Of a stretch of 64,000 bases of DNA, positions 54,101 through 62,947 are shown piece by piece. Position 1 is the first letter of the stretch; every line of letters starts with the position of its first letter. The translations under genes and the position numbers were made by a program. The notes beneath the pieces were generated by a model. That model was not told the origin of the DNA. It saw nothing but the letters and a program-made list of their open reading frames with translations, and made no database searches. Where the stretch lies: contig JAILKC010000055.1 of assembly GCA_024694055.1 (NCBI GenBank), positions 1-64,000 on the forward strand, read 5' to 3'. This DNA comes from Lachnospiraceae bacterium (lineage in GTDB: Bacteria; Bacillota; Clostridia; Lachnospirales; Lachnospiraceae).

Positions 54101-54641
54101 CCAACCCATGATCCTGCAATTCAAGGAAATAATTGCCATGACCGAAGATCTCATTATATTCAAGGATCTTCTCCTTGGCTTCCTCCATAAGCCCCTTAAG
54201 GATAAGCCTCGGCACTTCACCCGCGAGACAGGCAGAAGCGCATATAATACCCTCGTGATACTTACGCAGCACTTCCGCATCCACTCTCGGTCTGTAATAA
54301 AAGCCTTCCGTAAAACCTTTGCTTACGATCTTGCACAGATTGGCATATCCTGTATTATTCTCGGCAAGAAGAATAAGGTGGTGATACCTGTCCTCGCCAC
54401 CTTTAAGTTCTCTGTCAAATCTGGAACCCGGAGCCACATACACCTCACATCCGATGATCGGACGTATACCCTGAGCACGGCATTCTCTGTAAAAATCTAT
54501 AACGCCGTACATCACACCATGGTCAGTGATCGCAGCACTGTCCATGCCAAGTTCCTTGACGCGCTTTACATATTCTGTTATCTTATTAGACCCATCAAGG
54601 AGACTGTACTCCGTATGGGTATGAAGATGTGTAAAAGCCAT
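51168..54641 (-). CDS. dnaE: DNA polymerase III subunit alpha
   Basis: 1157 residues, normal for DnaE1. It has an N-terminal PHP domain (HLHTHTEYSLLDG), a polymerase palm with GPGRGSAAGS and the catalytic PDIDIDF, fingers with the FNKSHAACYA segment, a helix-hairpin-helix tandem, and a C-terminal OB fold (FITLGGIVTDRNVKYTKN). It is the replicative or lagging-strand polymerase. The start has no clear ribosome site. It precedes a deacetylase-like gene by 21 bp, which is probably coincidental to function. Confidence 0.97.
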   Translation of the reverse strand: MAFTHLHTHTEYSLLDGSNKITEYVKRVKELGMDSAAITDHGVMYGVIDFYRECRAQGIRPIIGCEVYVAPGSRFDRELKGGEDRYHHLILLAENNTGYANLCKIVSKGFTEGFYYRPRVDAEVLRKYHEGIICASACLAGEVPRLILKGLMEEAKEKILEYNEIFGHGNYFLELQDHGLAEQQTVNSALLNYSKELDIPLIATNDIHYTYAEDVESHDVLLCIQTGKRVSDEDRMRYEGGQFFVKSEEEMAELFKYAPEAIENTHKIAERCNVEIEFGHTKLPHYEVPDGYTSYSYLEYLCNKGLNERYLNDPSCDEERKKSLEERLSYELSVISRMGYVDYFLIVWDFINYAREHDIPVGPGRGSAAGSIVSYCLHITNIDPIRYQLLFERFLNPERVSMPDIDIDFCFERRQEVIDYVGRKYGQEKVVQIVTFGTLAAKGVIKDVGRAMDLPYAYTDSISKMIPNELNITIDRALELNKELRSKYETEEDLHKLIDICKKLEGLPRHTSMHAAGVVICPEAADEFVPLSRGSDGSITTQFTMTTLEELGLLKMDFLGLRTLTVIKKAIDNIRDNTGTEIDLDNLDYNDKAVYDLIGTGHTEGIFQLESAGMKSFMKELKPHSLEDIIAGISLYRPGPMDFIPKYIQGKNSGDTVTYATPELEHILAPTYGCIVYQEQVMQIVRDLAGYSMGEADNIRRAMSKKKQYVIDEGRKDFVGGNPDKNIAGCVANGISVPIADSIYDSMTDFAKYAFNKSHAACYAVVAYQTAYLKKYYPVEFMAALMTSVIDNTGKVSEYILTCRAMGIDILPPDVNEGAAGFAVSGSSIRYALNAIKGAGYNVINAIVEERKAGGLYKNLEDFISRNASGEINKRVMENFIKAGAFDSFGGTRKQYMSIYPKAMDRIVGDRKNNVAGQISLFDIANEDDKSDYDIKLPDVGEYTKELKLAFEKEVLGIYISGHPLEEYEGLLKKHATNITTDLYYAEENGSDGMRVKDGEFITLGGIVTDRNVKYTKNNQAMAFVNLEDLAGNVECIVFPKTYEKYGEMTNIDDKVFIRGRVSASDEDNGKLIAETITPFDQIGRDLWLRFKAMEDYEAKSGAIMDILKESDGRDRVIIYIDSTRQKKALGANMTVSGEGILTRLKELIGEDNVKLV

Positions 54642-54690
54642 ATCGATATTATACCATATCAGAGCCTGTTCATACGCTTAAATCTGTGAT

Positions 54691-56097
54691 TTAGCCATTT
54701 GTTCCCATATCGGTCAGATTGACTACCCATTTTCCGCTTCTCACCATAAAGAAGCCGGTAGCGACCTTTATAACCTCAAGATAGGTTCCGATAAAGAATA
54801 TCATCCGTATATCAAGGCCTGTGAACCTTGAGATGCAGAATATCACAGGGATCATCACTCCCCATGTATAACCCGAATCAAAAAGGAAAGTGATACCGGT
54901 CTTTCCACCGCTTCTTATGATAAAGTATGATGAATTCGTATACGACCACAGAGGCATCACAAGCGATTGTATCGTAATAAAGTATGTCGCCAACGCTTTT
55001 ATACTGTCCTGAGTATTGTAGATCGACGGAAATAAGTGTGCCACTGGCAGGCCGACAAGCATCACAACAGAGGCCACCATTATGGAAAATGCCTGCATCT
55101 TTTTGGCATCAGCCCTTGCTTCATCGAGTTTGCCTGCACCAAGTTTCTGTCCCACTATGATCGCTATACTCATACCTATCTGCAGATAGACCACATTCAA
55201 AAGATTGGTTATCGTTCTTGCTATATTCTGAGCAGCCACAACATCAAGGCCCTTATATGCATAGCACTGGAATACAGTTGCCATACCCGCAGACCACAGG
55301 AATTCATTGAACAAAAGAGGTAATCCCTTGCGTATCATACGCCCTGTCAGGTCACCGGGTATACTGATGCCCTTATATGTCTCTTCAATAAACTTATACG
55401 TGTTCTTATGTGTATGCACCCATATGATCACAAAAGCCGCTTCTATAAATTTGGCTATGCATGTGGCTATAGCTGCGCCCCTTACTCCCATCTGCGGCAG
55501 TCCTAAGTGGCCGAATATCAAGCCGTAATCCAGCACCAGATTAACTATGACGGCCGAAAAAGAGGCTATCATAGGGATCTTTGTCTCTCCGCATTCTCTC
55601 ACGGCCGATGAATATGTCTGTCCTGCAGAGAATGGAAGAAGGCAGAATATCATGATGCGAAGATACTGTCTGCCATATGTAAGTGCCAGATCTATATCTC
55701 CTGCTTCGCCACCTTTATGTAAAAACAGGGAGACTAACTGCTTATCAAAAAAGAAGAAAAGAAGCCCGTATACGATCGTAATGATGGTACTTACGATAAG
55801 TCTGAATCTGAAGGTGTACATCTGTCCTTTATGATCACCTTTTCCGAAAAACTGTGCACCGAATATGCCCGGTCCGGATACAGCTCCGAATATGGTCAGA
55901 TTAAATACAAATAAAAATTCATTGGAGATCGCCACCCCGCTCATCTGCTCCGTGCCAATCTGACCCACCATGATATTGTCAAGCATGGATACGAAGTTCG
56001 TCACCACATTCTGCAATATCATGGGTACTGCTATGGCAAGGGCATACATATAGAAATCCCTGCTGCCTATATACTTTTCCTTGAATTTCCCTAACAT
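54691..56097 (-). CDS. MATE family efflux transporter
   Basis: 468 residues with 12 predicted membrane segments and the two-lobed MATE pattern. MVGQIGTEQMSGVAISNE in the first lobe and the VVYLQIGMSIAIIVGQKLGAGK repeat in the second are typical of Na+ or H+ coupled drug/metabolite exporters. It is unlikely to be the glycan flippase: the sequence follows the NorM/DinF type, and the glycan genes have an ABC exporter. The gene lies 23 bp after the metK terminator and 49 bp before dnaE. Confidence 0.92.
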   Translation of the reverse strand: MLGKFKEKYIGSRDFYMYALAIAVPMILQNVVTNFVSMLDNIMVGQIGTEQMSGVAISNEFLFVFNLTIFGAVSGPGIFGAQFFGKGDHKGQMYTFRFRLIVSTIITIVYGLLFFFFDKQLVSLFLHKGGEAGDIDLALTYGRQYLRIMIFCLLPFSAGQTYSSAVRECGETKIPMIASFSAVIVNLVLDYGLIFGHLGLPQMGVRGAAIATCIAKFIEAAFVIIWVHTHKNTYKFIEETYKGISIPGDLTGRMIRKGLPLLFNEFLWSAGMATVFQCYAYKGLDVVAAQNIARTITNLLNVVYLQIGMSIAIIVGQKLGAGKLDEARADAKKMQAFSIMVASVVMLVGLPVAHLFPSIYNTQDSIKALATYFITIQSLVMPLWSYTNSSYFIIRSGGKTGITFLFDSGYTWGVMIPVIFCISRFTGLDIRMIFFIGTYLEVIKVATGFFMVRSGKWVVNLTDMGTNG

Positions 56098-56120
56098 TTA
56101 TTATGCCTTTCTTATTATGC

Positions 56121-56153
56121 AAAAATACCCCGGTCTGTAAACGGACCGGGGTA
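56121..56153 (-). terminator. strong rho-independent terminator after metK
   Basis: A perfect 10-bp stem, TACCCCGGTC/GACCGGGGTA (56126-56135 and 56144-56153), with an 8-base loop, followed on minus by TTTTT. It lies 23 bases after the metK stop and 24 bases before the MATE start. Confidence 0.92.
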
Positions 56154-56176
56154 GAACTGACTCTTAAAGTATGACC

Positions 56177-57358
56177 TTACATATACTTCTTAAGCACATC
56201 AGCCTTATTGGTCTTCTCCCAAGGAAGATCAAGATCGTTACGTCCAAAATGTCCGTAAGCTGCTGTCTGTTTGTATATCGGTCTGCGAAGGTCAAGCATC
56301 TTGATGATTCCTGCAGGTCTTAAGTCAAAGTTCTCTCTTATGGCATTGAGCAATACATCATCAGATACCTTACCGGTTCCAAATGTATCAACCATTATGG
56401 ATGTGGGCTCTGCCACACCGATGGCATATGAAAGCTGAATCTCACATCTGTCTGCAAGTCCTGCGGCTACGATATTCTTGGCCACATATCTTGCTGCATA
56501 TGCTGCCGAACGATCCACTTTGGTGCAATCCTTACCCGAGAATGCTCCACCGCCGTGTCTTGCATATCCACCGTAAGTGTCTACGATGATCTTACGTCCT
56601 GTAAGACCTGCATCACCGTGAGGTCCACCTATTACGAAACGTCCGGTAGGATTGATGAAGAACTTGGTTTTGTCATCTATAAGCTCCTTGGGAAGTACGG
56701 GATCAAACACATACTTCTTGATATCCTCGTGGATCTGCTCCTGTGTAACGTCATCATCGTGCTGTGTAGAAAGAACTACAGCCTCAAGTCTGATGGGCTT
56801 GCCGTTCTCATCGTATTCTACAGATACCTGGCTCTTTCCGTCAGGACGAAGGTACTTAAGAGTACCGTTCTTACGTACGTCTGTAAGCTGCTTGGCAAGC
56901 TTATGAGCAAGTGAGATGGGATAAGGCATATACTCATCCGTCTCATTGGTAGCGTATCCGAACATCATACCCTGGTCGCCGGCACCTGTATCAAGATCAT
57001 CTGTAAGTGCTCCCTCTTTTGCCTCAAGAGCCTTATCAACGCCCATGGCGATATCTGCAGACTGCTCATCGATGGCCACGAGCACTGCACATGTATTGCC
57101 GTCAAATCCGTATTCCGACTTGGTATATCCGATCTCTTTAACTGTGTCTCTGACCACCTTCTGCATATCAACATACGCCTTTGTAGTGATCTCACCTGTA
57201 ATAAGAACGAATCCTGTGCAGCATGCTGTCTCACATGCAACACGGCTCATTGGATCCTGTGCCATGCATGCATCCAGGATCGCATCCGAAATGGCATCGC
57301 AGACTTTGTCAGGATGACCTTCGGTAACTGATTCTGATGTAAATAATCTCTTCTCCAT
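56177..57358 (-). CDS. metK: S-adenosylmethionine synthetase
   Basis: 393 residues: [29 protein letters not shown] (methionine/ATP loop) and [16 protein letters not shown] (phosphate loop) are all intact. Makes S-adenosylmethionine from ATP and methionine and so supplies the methyltransferase of the glycan locus among many others. The frame opens at 57379, but AAAGGA precedes ATG 57358 (MEKRLFTSE), the family start. Only 49 bp lie upstream before the HD-GYP gene, leaving no room for a SAM riboswitch. Confidence 0.97.
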   Translation of the reverse strand: MEKRLFTSESVTEGHPDKVCDAISDAILDACMAQDPMSRVACETACCTGFVLITGEITTKAYVDMQKVVRDTVKEIGYTKSEYGFDGNTCAVLVAIDEQSADIAMGVDKALEAKEGALTDDLDTGAGDQGMMFGYATNETDEYMPYPISLAHKLAKQLTDVRKNGTLKYLRPDGKSQVSVEYDENGKPIRLEAVVLSTQHDDDVTQEQIHEDIKKYVFDPVLPKELIDDKTKFFINPTGRFVIGGPHGDAGLTGRKIIVDTYGGYARHGGGAFSGKDCTKVDRSAAYAARYVAKNIVAAGLADRCEIQLSYAIGVAEPTSIMVDTFGTGKVSDDVLLNAIRENFDLRPAGIIKMLDLRRPIYKQTAAYGHFGRNDLDLPWEKTNKADVLKKYM

Positions 57359-57407
57359 TATTAATCCTTTCATGCCCATATGTCTTATCTTAGGGCGAAT
57401 ACTATTC

Positions 57408-58481
57408 CTACAGGAGCATCTCTATCCTGAGATCCTTCTGCTTTGCCAGATCAATGTACTGATCTCCGCACTTGACCGTAGGACGTGACAACCGCTGCTT
57501 GTTGATGAAGATTATATCTCCCTCCATGCCATTGCTCAGTCTCACACGGCTCATCATATATGTATCAACGATCTTCTCAAGGAAGGTCATGATCATCGCA
57601 GTATCATACTTCTGTAGGCCTTCATCTTCAAAGGCTTCTATAACGGTAAACGGACACAGGCCCACTCTGTACTGTCTGCTGGCAGTCATGGCTTCATATA
57701 CATCCGCGATTGCCACTAACTTTGCATAGTAGTCCGTGGAATCTCCGGTAAGTCCCAAAGGATATCCTGTACCGTCACACTTCTCATGATGCATGAGCGC
57801 AGCTTTCTTGACGTGGTCATCCACTTCATAACGCTGCAATATCTTATAGCCTTCCAAAGGATGGGTCTTGACCATCTCAAATTCTTCTTTGGTCAGCTTA
57901 TCAGGCTTCTTGATGATATCTTCGGGTATGGCAAGTTTGCCTATGTCATGTAAAAGTCCGCATTCTGTAGCAAGTCTCACTTCCTGTTCGCTGAGTCCCA
58001 ACCACATGGCAAAGACATTGCATATCAGCCCGACGTTCAGACTGTGTGCGAATGTTATATCATCATACTGGCGCATATTATGCACCATATCAAAGACATT
58101 GATCTTGACTCCCGGCGGATGAAGCATATCAAATGCGCGATCCACAAGGATTTTCGCATCCAAAGGCGCGTTCTTTTTTACAACATCCGATAACTGTTGA
58201 GTCATCAGATTGACCGTGGATTCAAAATCTTCCTTATATTTCTTAAATTCAGGAGTGGCTCTTAACCTCGTGGCGTAAGAGTTCTCCGTCTCCTCCGTCT
58301 TGGGTACGTTACCGGCATCATCCTTTATGCGGACACTCGTAACTCCGTAACCCGCAAGTTTGGATATAGCCTTCTCATTAAGTACAAGACCTTCCGGAAG
58401 TATCAGTTGGTCGTTGTAATTGTATACATCGACTTCCAATACCATTCCCGGCTTAAGATTATCAGTATCTACTCTGCCCAT
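57408..58481 (-). CDS. HD-GYP domain protein (c-di-GMP phosphodiesterase type)
   Basis: 357 residues. An N-terminal domain (about 1-110, [18 protein letters not shown]) precedes the HD-GYP hydrolase: [14 protein letters not shown] (HD), the [13 protein letters not shown] block with the GYP variant signature, and the KAYDTAMI-like terminal helix. HD-GYP proteins hydrolyse c-di-GMP or related nucleotides; no diguanylate cyclase is seen here. Start chosen at ATG 58481 with GGGG 6 bases upstream rather than the frame's opening at 58517. Confidence 0.88.
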   Translation of the reverse strand: MGRVDTDNLKPGMVLEVDVYNYNDQLILPEGLVLNEKAISKLAGYGVTSVRIKDDAGNVPKTEETENSYATRLRATPEFKKYKEDFESTVNLMTQQLSDVVKKNAPLDAKILVDRAFDMLHPPGVKINVFDMVHNMRQYDDITFAHSLNVGLICNVFAMWLGLSEQEVRLATECGLLHDIGKLAIPEDIIKKPDKLTKEEFEMVKTHPLEGYKILQRYEVDDHVKKAALMHHEKCDGTGYPLGLTGDSTDYYAKLVAIADVYEAMTASRQYRVGLCPFTVIEAFEDEGLQKYDTAMIMTFLEKIVDTYMMSRVRLSNGMEGDIIFINKQRLSRPTVKCGDQYIDLAKQKDLRIEMLL

Positions 58482-58550
58482 AATAACCCCGCTTATCAGG
58501 TGCCGTATCTCATCCACCCCCGAATGTCAATACGGCCCATACCCCAAATA

Positions 58551-59849
58551 TCAGCCAGTCTTAAGCTTAAATTTCTGAAGTTCTCTCTCTCCGTCTACCT
58601 TCTCTAACATGGCTCCGAGGCTTTGAAGCTTAAGATCAAAATCCTCATAGCCTCTCTCTATATATCTTATATCATCTATTGTCGTATAACCGTCAGCAGC
58701 AAGTGCGGCAATAACAAGTGCTGCGCCTGCTCGCAGATCCGGAGCCGATATGCTGGCTCCCGTATAATTGGTCACGCCCTCTATGATGGCAGTGCTGCTC
58801 TCCACCTTGATATTGGCACCCATACGTGTAAGCTCATCCACGTATTTAAACCTGTTCTCAAATATACTCTCGGTCACGATACTGGTACCTTCCGCAAGTC
58901 CGAGTGCCACAGTGATCTGAGGCTGCATATCGGTAGGAAATCCGGGATAAGGAAGAGTCTTGACATGAGTATGAAGCGGTCTCTTGGTAGCAACCACTCT
59001 GACAGCATCGTCAGATTCCTCTATCTCGCATCCTATCTCAATAAGCTTGGCACTGATCGACTCAAGATGCTTGGGGATCACGTTCTTGACCGTGACATCA
59101 CCCTTGGTAACCGCTGCCGCGAACATAAATGTACCGGCCTCTATCTGATCGGGAATAATGGTATATTCAGTTCCATGAAGAACAGGAACACCCTTGATAC
59201 GTATCACGTCAGTACCGGCACCCTTGATATTGGCGCCCATACAGTTAAGGAAATTGGCCACATCAACGACATGCGGCTCTTTAGCGGCATTCTCTATGAT
59301 GGTCTGGCCTTCAGCCATAACGGAAGCAAGCATGAGATTAATGGTGGCGCCAACGGTCACCATATCAAGATATATATGTGCACCCTTAAGCTCATCCGCA
59401 TGAGCCACTATCATACCGCCTCCGATGACTCCCGCATCCTTGGCTCCCAAAGCTCTGAAACCCTTAAGATGCTGGTCTATCGGTCTGGTACCTATATTAC
59501 ATCCGCCCGGAAGTGTAACTTCCGCACTCTTATACTTGCCTAAAAGAGCACCTATCAGATAGTAAGATCCTCTGATCCTCTTGATATAATCACCGTGAAC
59601 CACACGGCTGTGGATATTGCTTGCTATCACTCTGATAGTATGCTTATCAATACGTTCTACTACGGTACCGATGCTCTCCATGGCCTGTATCATGGCCTGA
59701 GTATCTCTGACATCCGGTACATTCTCAATTAATACGGGCTCATCTGTCATGATGGATGCTGCAAGAATACCCAATGCCGCATTCTTGGCTCCACCGATCT
59801 CTACCTCTCCAACGAGAGGTACGCCGCCCTTTATAGCATATTGCTCCAT
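58551..59849 (-). CDS. murA: UDP-N-acetylglucosamine 1-carboxyvinyltransferase
   Basis: 432 residues with the inside-out alpha/beta barrel of EPSP-synthase-like enzymes. The start contains KNAALGILAAS, and the active-site Cys117 is in GGCNIGTRPIDQHLKG, the usual fosfomycin-sensitive form. DLRAGAALVIAALAADG closes the fold. Catalyses the first committed step of peptidoglycan synthesis. It has its own promoter (59898-59926) with GTATAC motifs upstream, separating it from the M23 gene. Confidence 0.97.
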   Translation of the reverse strand: MEQYAIKGGVPLVGEVEIGGAKNAALGILAASIMTDEPVLIENVPDVRDTQAMIQAMESIGTVVERIDKHTIRVIASNIHSRVVHGDYIKRIRGSYYLIGALLGKYKSAEVTLPGGCNIGTRPIDQHLKGFRALGAKDAGVIGGGMIVAHADELKGAHIYLDMVTVGATINLMLASVMAEGQTIIENAAKEPHVVDVANFLNCMGANIKGAGTDVIRIKGVPVLHGTEYTIIPDQIEAGTFMFAAAVTKGDVTVKNVIPKHLESISAKLIEIGCEIEESDDAVRVVATKRPLHTHVKTLPYPGFPTDMQPQITVALGLAEGTSIVTESIFENRFKYVDELTRMGANIKVESSTAIIEGVTNYTGASISAPDLRAGAALVIAALAADGYTTIDDIRYIERGYEDFDLKLQSLGAMLEKVDGERELQKFKLKTG

Positions 59850-59897
59850 GTCTATCTAAACCTCTGTGCGAGTATTGCCCAATACACAATCTACGTT

Positions 59898-59926
59898 ATT
59901 TTATCACGAATCAACTACATGTGCAA
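59898..59926 (-). promoter_or_regulatory. sigma-A promoter of murA
   Basis: Minus strand TTGCAC (59926-59921), a 17-bp spacer, and TAAAAT (59903-59898). The expected leader is about 42 bases. Three GTATAC palindromes lie upstream (59932, 59941, 59964) and could be operator sites. Confidence 0.65.
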
Positions 59927-60000
59927 GAGCAGTATACGCTGTATACACAATATGTTGTAACAGGTATACATAACTCTATCTACATATAGTCTGATATGGC

Positions 60001-61632
60001 CTAGTTCAGATACTTAAGCGGATTCACCGCAGCTCCGCCTATCCTTATCTCAAAGTGCAGATGAGGACCGGTGCTGACGCCCGTATTACCGCTTAGCGCT
60101 ATCTTCTGACCCTGGGATACACTCTGGCCAACCGATACAAGTATCTTGCTTAGGTGTCCGTAGCGGGTCTCTCTTCCATCAGGGTGCTTGATATATACAC
60201 AGTAGCCGTATCCTTTACCCCAGCTGGCTCTTGTGACGGTACCACCGCAGGATGCCCATATCGCTGTTCCGACAGGAGTAGCCCAATCCACGCCCTGATG
60301 ATAGCTGCTGGCTCCCTTGGTAGGTCTGTTTCTTCTTCCAAATCCACTTGAAAGTCTTCCGCCCGCCAAAGGCTTAATATAAGTAGGCGGGATCCTGGTA
60401 CCGACTTCCACTATCTTAGGAACGGCTTCAAGCACAAGTTCTTCTTTAAGGATGGTACGCTCCACCGCCTTGTCATTGACATATACGGTCTCTGCCACAA
60501 TATTACGGCGTCCCGTTGAGGGTTGCTGTCTTGTCACCTTGTCCGTCGTATACCATTCATCATTATAGATATACTCTATCTCGGCATCATAGAACTCTTC
60601 GATATATTCACGCTCCATCCTCCTGATGGCAAGAGGCGGCTCCGTCGTAGTGATAACAAGCTCATCGCCGGGGCGGATAAGAGAATTCTCATTTTCCAAA
60701 GTATCATTGAGATCTATGATCTTATCCATGGGGATATTAGTCTTAAGAGCAATTCCCGAAAGCGTATCTCCCTCGACGACTTCATAGACATCGATCACTT
60801 CCTGCATGGTCACCACGGAATTGATGGCTTCATCCAAGGAAATAACCTGATCCTTTTGCAGATAGCAGTCCGTCACTTCGATATTGTCATCGAACGCCAT
60901 ACTCATCAGACCATAATTATAATCAAAGAACGACTTATCTTCCTTATCAAGAGTCGTGTCTTCCACCGCATTTTCGATAAAGCTTTCAAATCCGGCGCTG
61001 CGCACCGGTTCCGGTAGCCCCGAATCATCAGGATTGTCCTGCTGCTCCCAATACTCTTCCACATCGATCTTCTCAGCCGAAGCCGTTAAAACATTGAGCT
61101 CACGCTTGGGATCTCTGGTAAGAACAGCCAGATATGATCCGTCATTCATGAACCTGTCAAGGGCCGCTTGGAGGACCGAACAAATATCCTCAACGCTTTC
61201 CAGATTGGCGATATAATCACCCATCTTAAGAGTATATCCGTGGATATAATTGTCATCCGCGCTGTCTATTCCTATGGAATGCCTGCTCTTTCTAAGAACA
61301 GCTTCCATGCGATCCACTATGTCATCCTCATCGTCCACAGGCGCAAAAACGACGGATGAAGCATCATAAGTCAGATCGGCATCCATATACAACATGCCGT
61401 CATGCTCTGAAGCAACCGTACGCCTGGCCTTAACGAGCATATCATCAAGACCGTCCATACTGCCCACGCATCCGACTTCTTCACCGTTAAGATACACACG
61501 GTAAAAGTCCGCCTCGTCTCCGTCATAACTCACCCATGAAGGGATTGCTATAATGTTTAGAAAAATCACTAAAAGCGCCACGCGTAATCTGATGTAGTGA
61601 AGGCGCTTATAGTGTCTTGTCAATTTCTTCAT
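60001..61632 (-). CDS. cell-wall endopeptidase with LysM, G5 and M23 domains
   Basis: 543 residues. A membrane anchor or uncleaved signal (about 15-33) is followed by a 240-residue spacer, a LysM domain (about 283-328: YEVVEGDTLSGIA..NDTLENENSLIRPGDELVI), a G5 domain (about 330-410), and a C-terminal M23 metallopeptidase (about 425-543). The zinc ligands are His445 and Asp449 (HQGVD) and His526 (HLHFEIR), with His524. It cleaves peptidoglycan cross-bridges. Its ATG overlaps the stop of the upstream coiled-coil gene by 4 bases, indicating coupling. Confidence 0.92.
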   Translation of the reverse strand: MKKLTRHYKRLHYIRLRVALLVIFLNIIAIPSWVSYDGDEADFYRVYLNGEEVGCVGSMDGLDDMLVKARRTVASEHDGMLYMDADLTYDASSVVFAPVDDEDDIVDRMEAVLRKSRHSIGIDSADDNYIHGYTLKMGDYIANLESVEDICSVLQAALDRFMNDGSYLAVLTRDPKRELNVLTASAEKIDVEEYWEQQDNPDDSGLPEPVRSAGFESFIENAVEDTTLDKEDKSFFDYNYGLMSMAFDDNIEVTDCYLQKDQVISLDEAINSVVTMQEVIDVYEVVEGDTLSGIALKTNIPMDKIIDLNDTLENENSLIRPGDELVITTTEPPLAIRRMEREYIEEFYDAEIEYIYNDEWYTTDKVTRQQPSTGRRNIVAETVYVNDKAVERTILKEELVLEAVPKIVEVGTRIPPTYIKPLAGGRLSSGFGRRNRPTKGASSYHQGVDWATPVGTAIWASCGGTVTRASWGKGYGYCVYIKHPDGRETRYGHLSKILVSVGQSVSQGQKIALSGNTGVSTGPHLHFEIRIGGAAVNPLKYLN

Positions 61633-62132
61633 ATAAGTCCGTACATCGTAAGCACCTTAAGTGCGATATCCGCAAGTACAGCAAGCAGTATAAGCACACT
61701 CATAACCTTAAGGAAGCCGAGACCTCCTTTCTTGGATGCCTGCTGTTGCGCTTCGAGGATGGATTTGGTCTGTTCTCCCAGACTGTCCGTCATCGTAGCC
61801 TGAACATTACGATATACCTTGATATTCTCCTTGTGTATAGTATCACTCTGCTTGTCAAAAAGTTCTTTTATCAATTCCTTGTCAGCAAGATCCGCCTGAG
61901 AGTCCTCATTATCCTTCTCGGAATTACGTATAACGTCCTCTACCAGGCCGTTAAGCTTCTCTGCAGATTCCATATTCTTAAGATTGACAAGCTTCATATC
62001 CTGCAAAAGCTTTTCATATGTCTCGATCTGTGCTTTCAATTCCTCTATCTCCTTTGCCTCTGCCTCATGATTCCCTTTGATCACATCGCTTTGTGTAAAT
62101 TTTTGTGCAAGTTTATCAATAAATAAATCCAT
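61629..62132 (-). CDS. coiled-coil protein with C-terminal membrane anchor
   Basis: 167 residues. Residues about 20-130 are strongly charged and helical with heptad repeats (KEIEELKAQIETYEKLL), and a single C-terminal hydrophobic segment (about 137-163: LKVMSVLILLAVLADIALKV) would anchor it in the membrane with the coiled coil in the cytoplasm. AAAGGAG precedes the ATG by 6 bases. It overlaps the M23 endopeptidase start by 4 bases, suggesting a partner or regulator of that hydrolase. No family is recognised. Confidence 0.7.
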   Translation of the reverse strand: MDLFIDKLAQKFTQSDVIKGNHEAEAKEIEELKAQIETYEKLLQDMKLVNLKNMESAEKLNGLVEDVIRNSEKDNEDSQADLADKELIKELFDKQSDTIHKENIKVYRNVQATMTDSLGEQTKSILEAQQQASKKGGLGFLKVMSVLILLAVLADIALKVLTMYGLI

Positions 62133-62296
62133 TGAGGTTCTCCTTTTGTCTACATTAACTATATGTTTACCTGTTGTTCACATTTTATTCATATATTACT
62201 GCTATTATTATATCCATAACAGACGAGTGATTAGACAATTTTTTCATAATAGCCCGGGCGCTGAGAGGTGTCCGGGCACTCCTCATTTTATCCCTT
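62133..62296. other. intergenic region with a GC-rich hairpin after relQ
   Basis: GCCCGG (62253-62258) and CCGGGC (62273-62278) form a 6-bp stem with a 14-base loop 18 bases after the relQ stop. The following minus-strand T-tract is weak, so it is at best a poor terminator. A TATAAT on minus near 62213 may be the -10 for the coiled-coil/M23 operon; no good -35 is seen. Confidence 0.35.
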
Positions 62297-62932
62297 TTAT
62301 TCTTCCTCAAGAAGACTCTGCACTTCTTCATTCAGGCTCTGCATCTTGCAGTCAAGATCGGATACCATCTGTGCACATTCCACAAGCTCACCCTGGATAT
62401 GTGAAGGCGCATTGCCCTCAAACTTATAGTGGATCTTGTGCTCAAGACTGGCCCAGAAATCCATGGCAACAGTACGTATCTGTATCTCTACCTTGGCGTC
62501 AATCTTCTTATCCGACAAAAAGATCGGCACGGTAACAAGCATATGATAGCTCTTGTATCCGCTCTCCTTGGGATTCTTGATATAATCCTTGATCTCCAGG
62601 ACTCTGATATCGTTCTGGTTCGCTAACATCTCGGCTATGTGATATATATCCGAAGTAAAGGAGCATATGATCCTTATGCCCGCAATATCATCCACATAGT
62701 CCACCATATTCTCTATGGTAGATTCATATCCCTTCTTCTTAAGCTTCTTAACGATGCTTTCGCTTGTCTTGATACGTGACTTGATATGTTCTATCGGGTT
62801 GTATCTGTGTACATGCTGAAACTCATCATTAAGTATCTCAAGCTTGGTATTGATCTCTTTAAGTGCAGACCGGTATATAAGGAGGACTTCATTCCAGCTC
62901 TCTACCGGATCGTTATTACCGTTCCTAGTCAT
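62297..62932 (-). CDS. relQ: small alarmone synthetase (GTP pyrophosphokinase, RelQ/YjbM type)
   Basis: 211 residues, synthetase domain only. RIKTSESIVKKLKKKG, DIAGIRIICSF (metal-binding Asp), the SGYKSYHMLV G-loop and KVEIQIRT are present, with WASLEHKIHYKF closing the active site; no hydrolase, TGS or ACT domains occur. It makes (p)ppGpp from GDP/GTP and ATP, often in response to envelope stress. AGAGGA sits about 12 bases before the ATG. It lies 15 bp after the nucleotidyltransferase gene. Confidence 0.93.
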   Translation of the reverse strand: MTRNGNNDPVESWNEVLLIYRSALKEINTKLEILNDEFQHVHRYNPIEHIKSRIKTSESIVKKLKKKGYESTIENMVDYVDDIAGIRIICSFTSDIYHIAEMLANQNDIRVLEIKDYIKNPKESGYKSYHMLVTVPIFLSDKKIDAKVEIQIRTVAMDFWASLEHKIHYKFEGNAPSHIQGELVECAQMVSDLDCKMQSLNEEVQSLLEEE

Positions 62933-62947
62933 CTTACTTACATTCCT

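Noticed and set aside
54691-56097. Wzx-type flippase for the glycan locus
   Set aside because: Sequence pattern is NorM/DinF-type MATE and the gene is separated from the glycan genes by dnaE.
57359-57407. SAM riboswitch before metK
   Set aside because: The gap to the HD-GYP gene is 49 bp, too short for any known SAM riboswitch.
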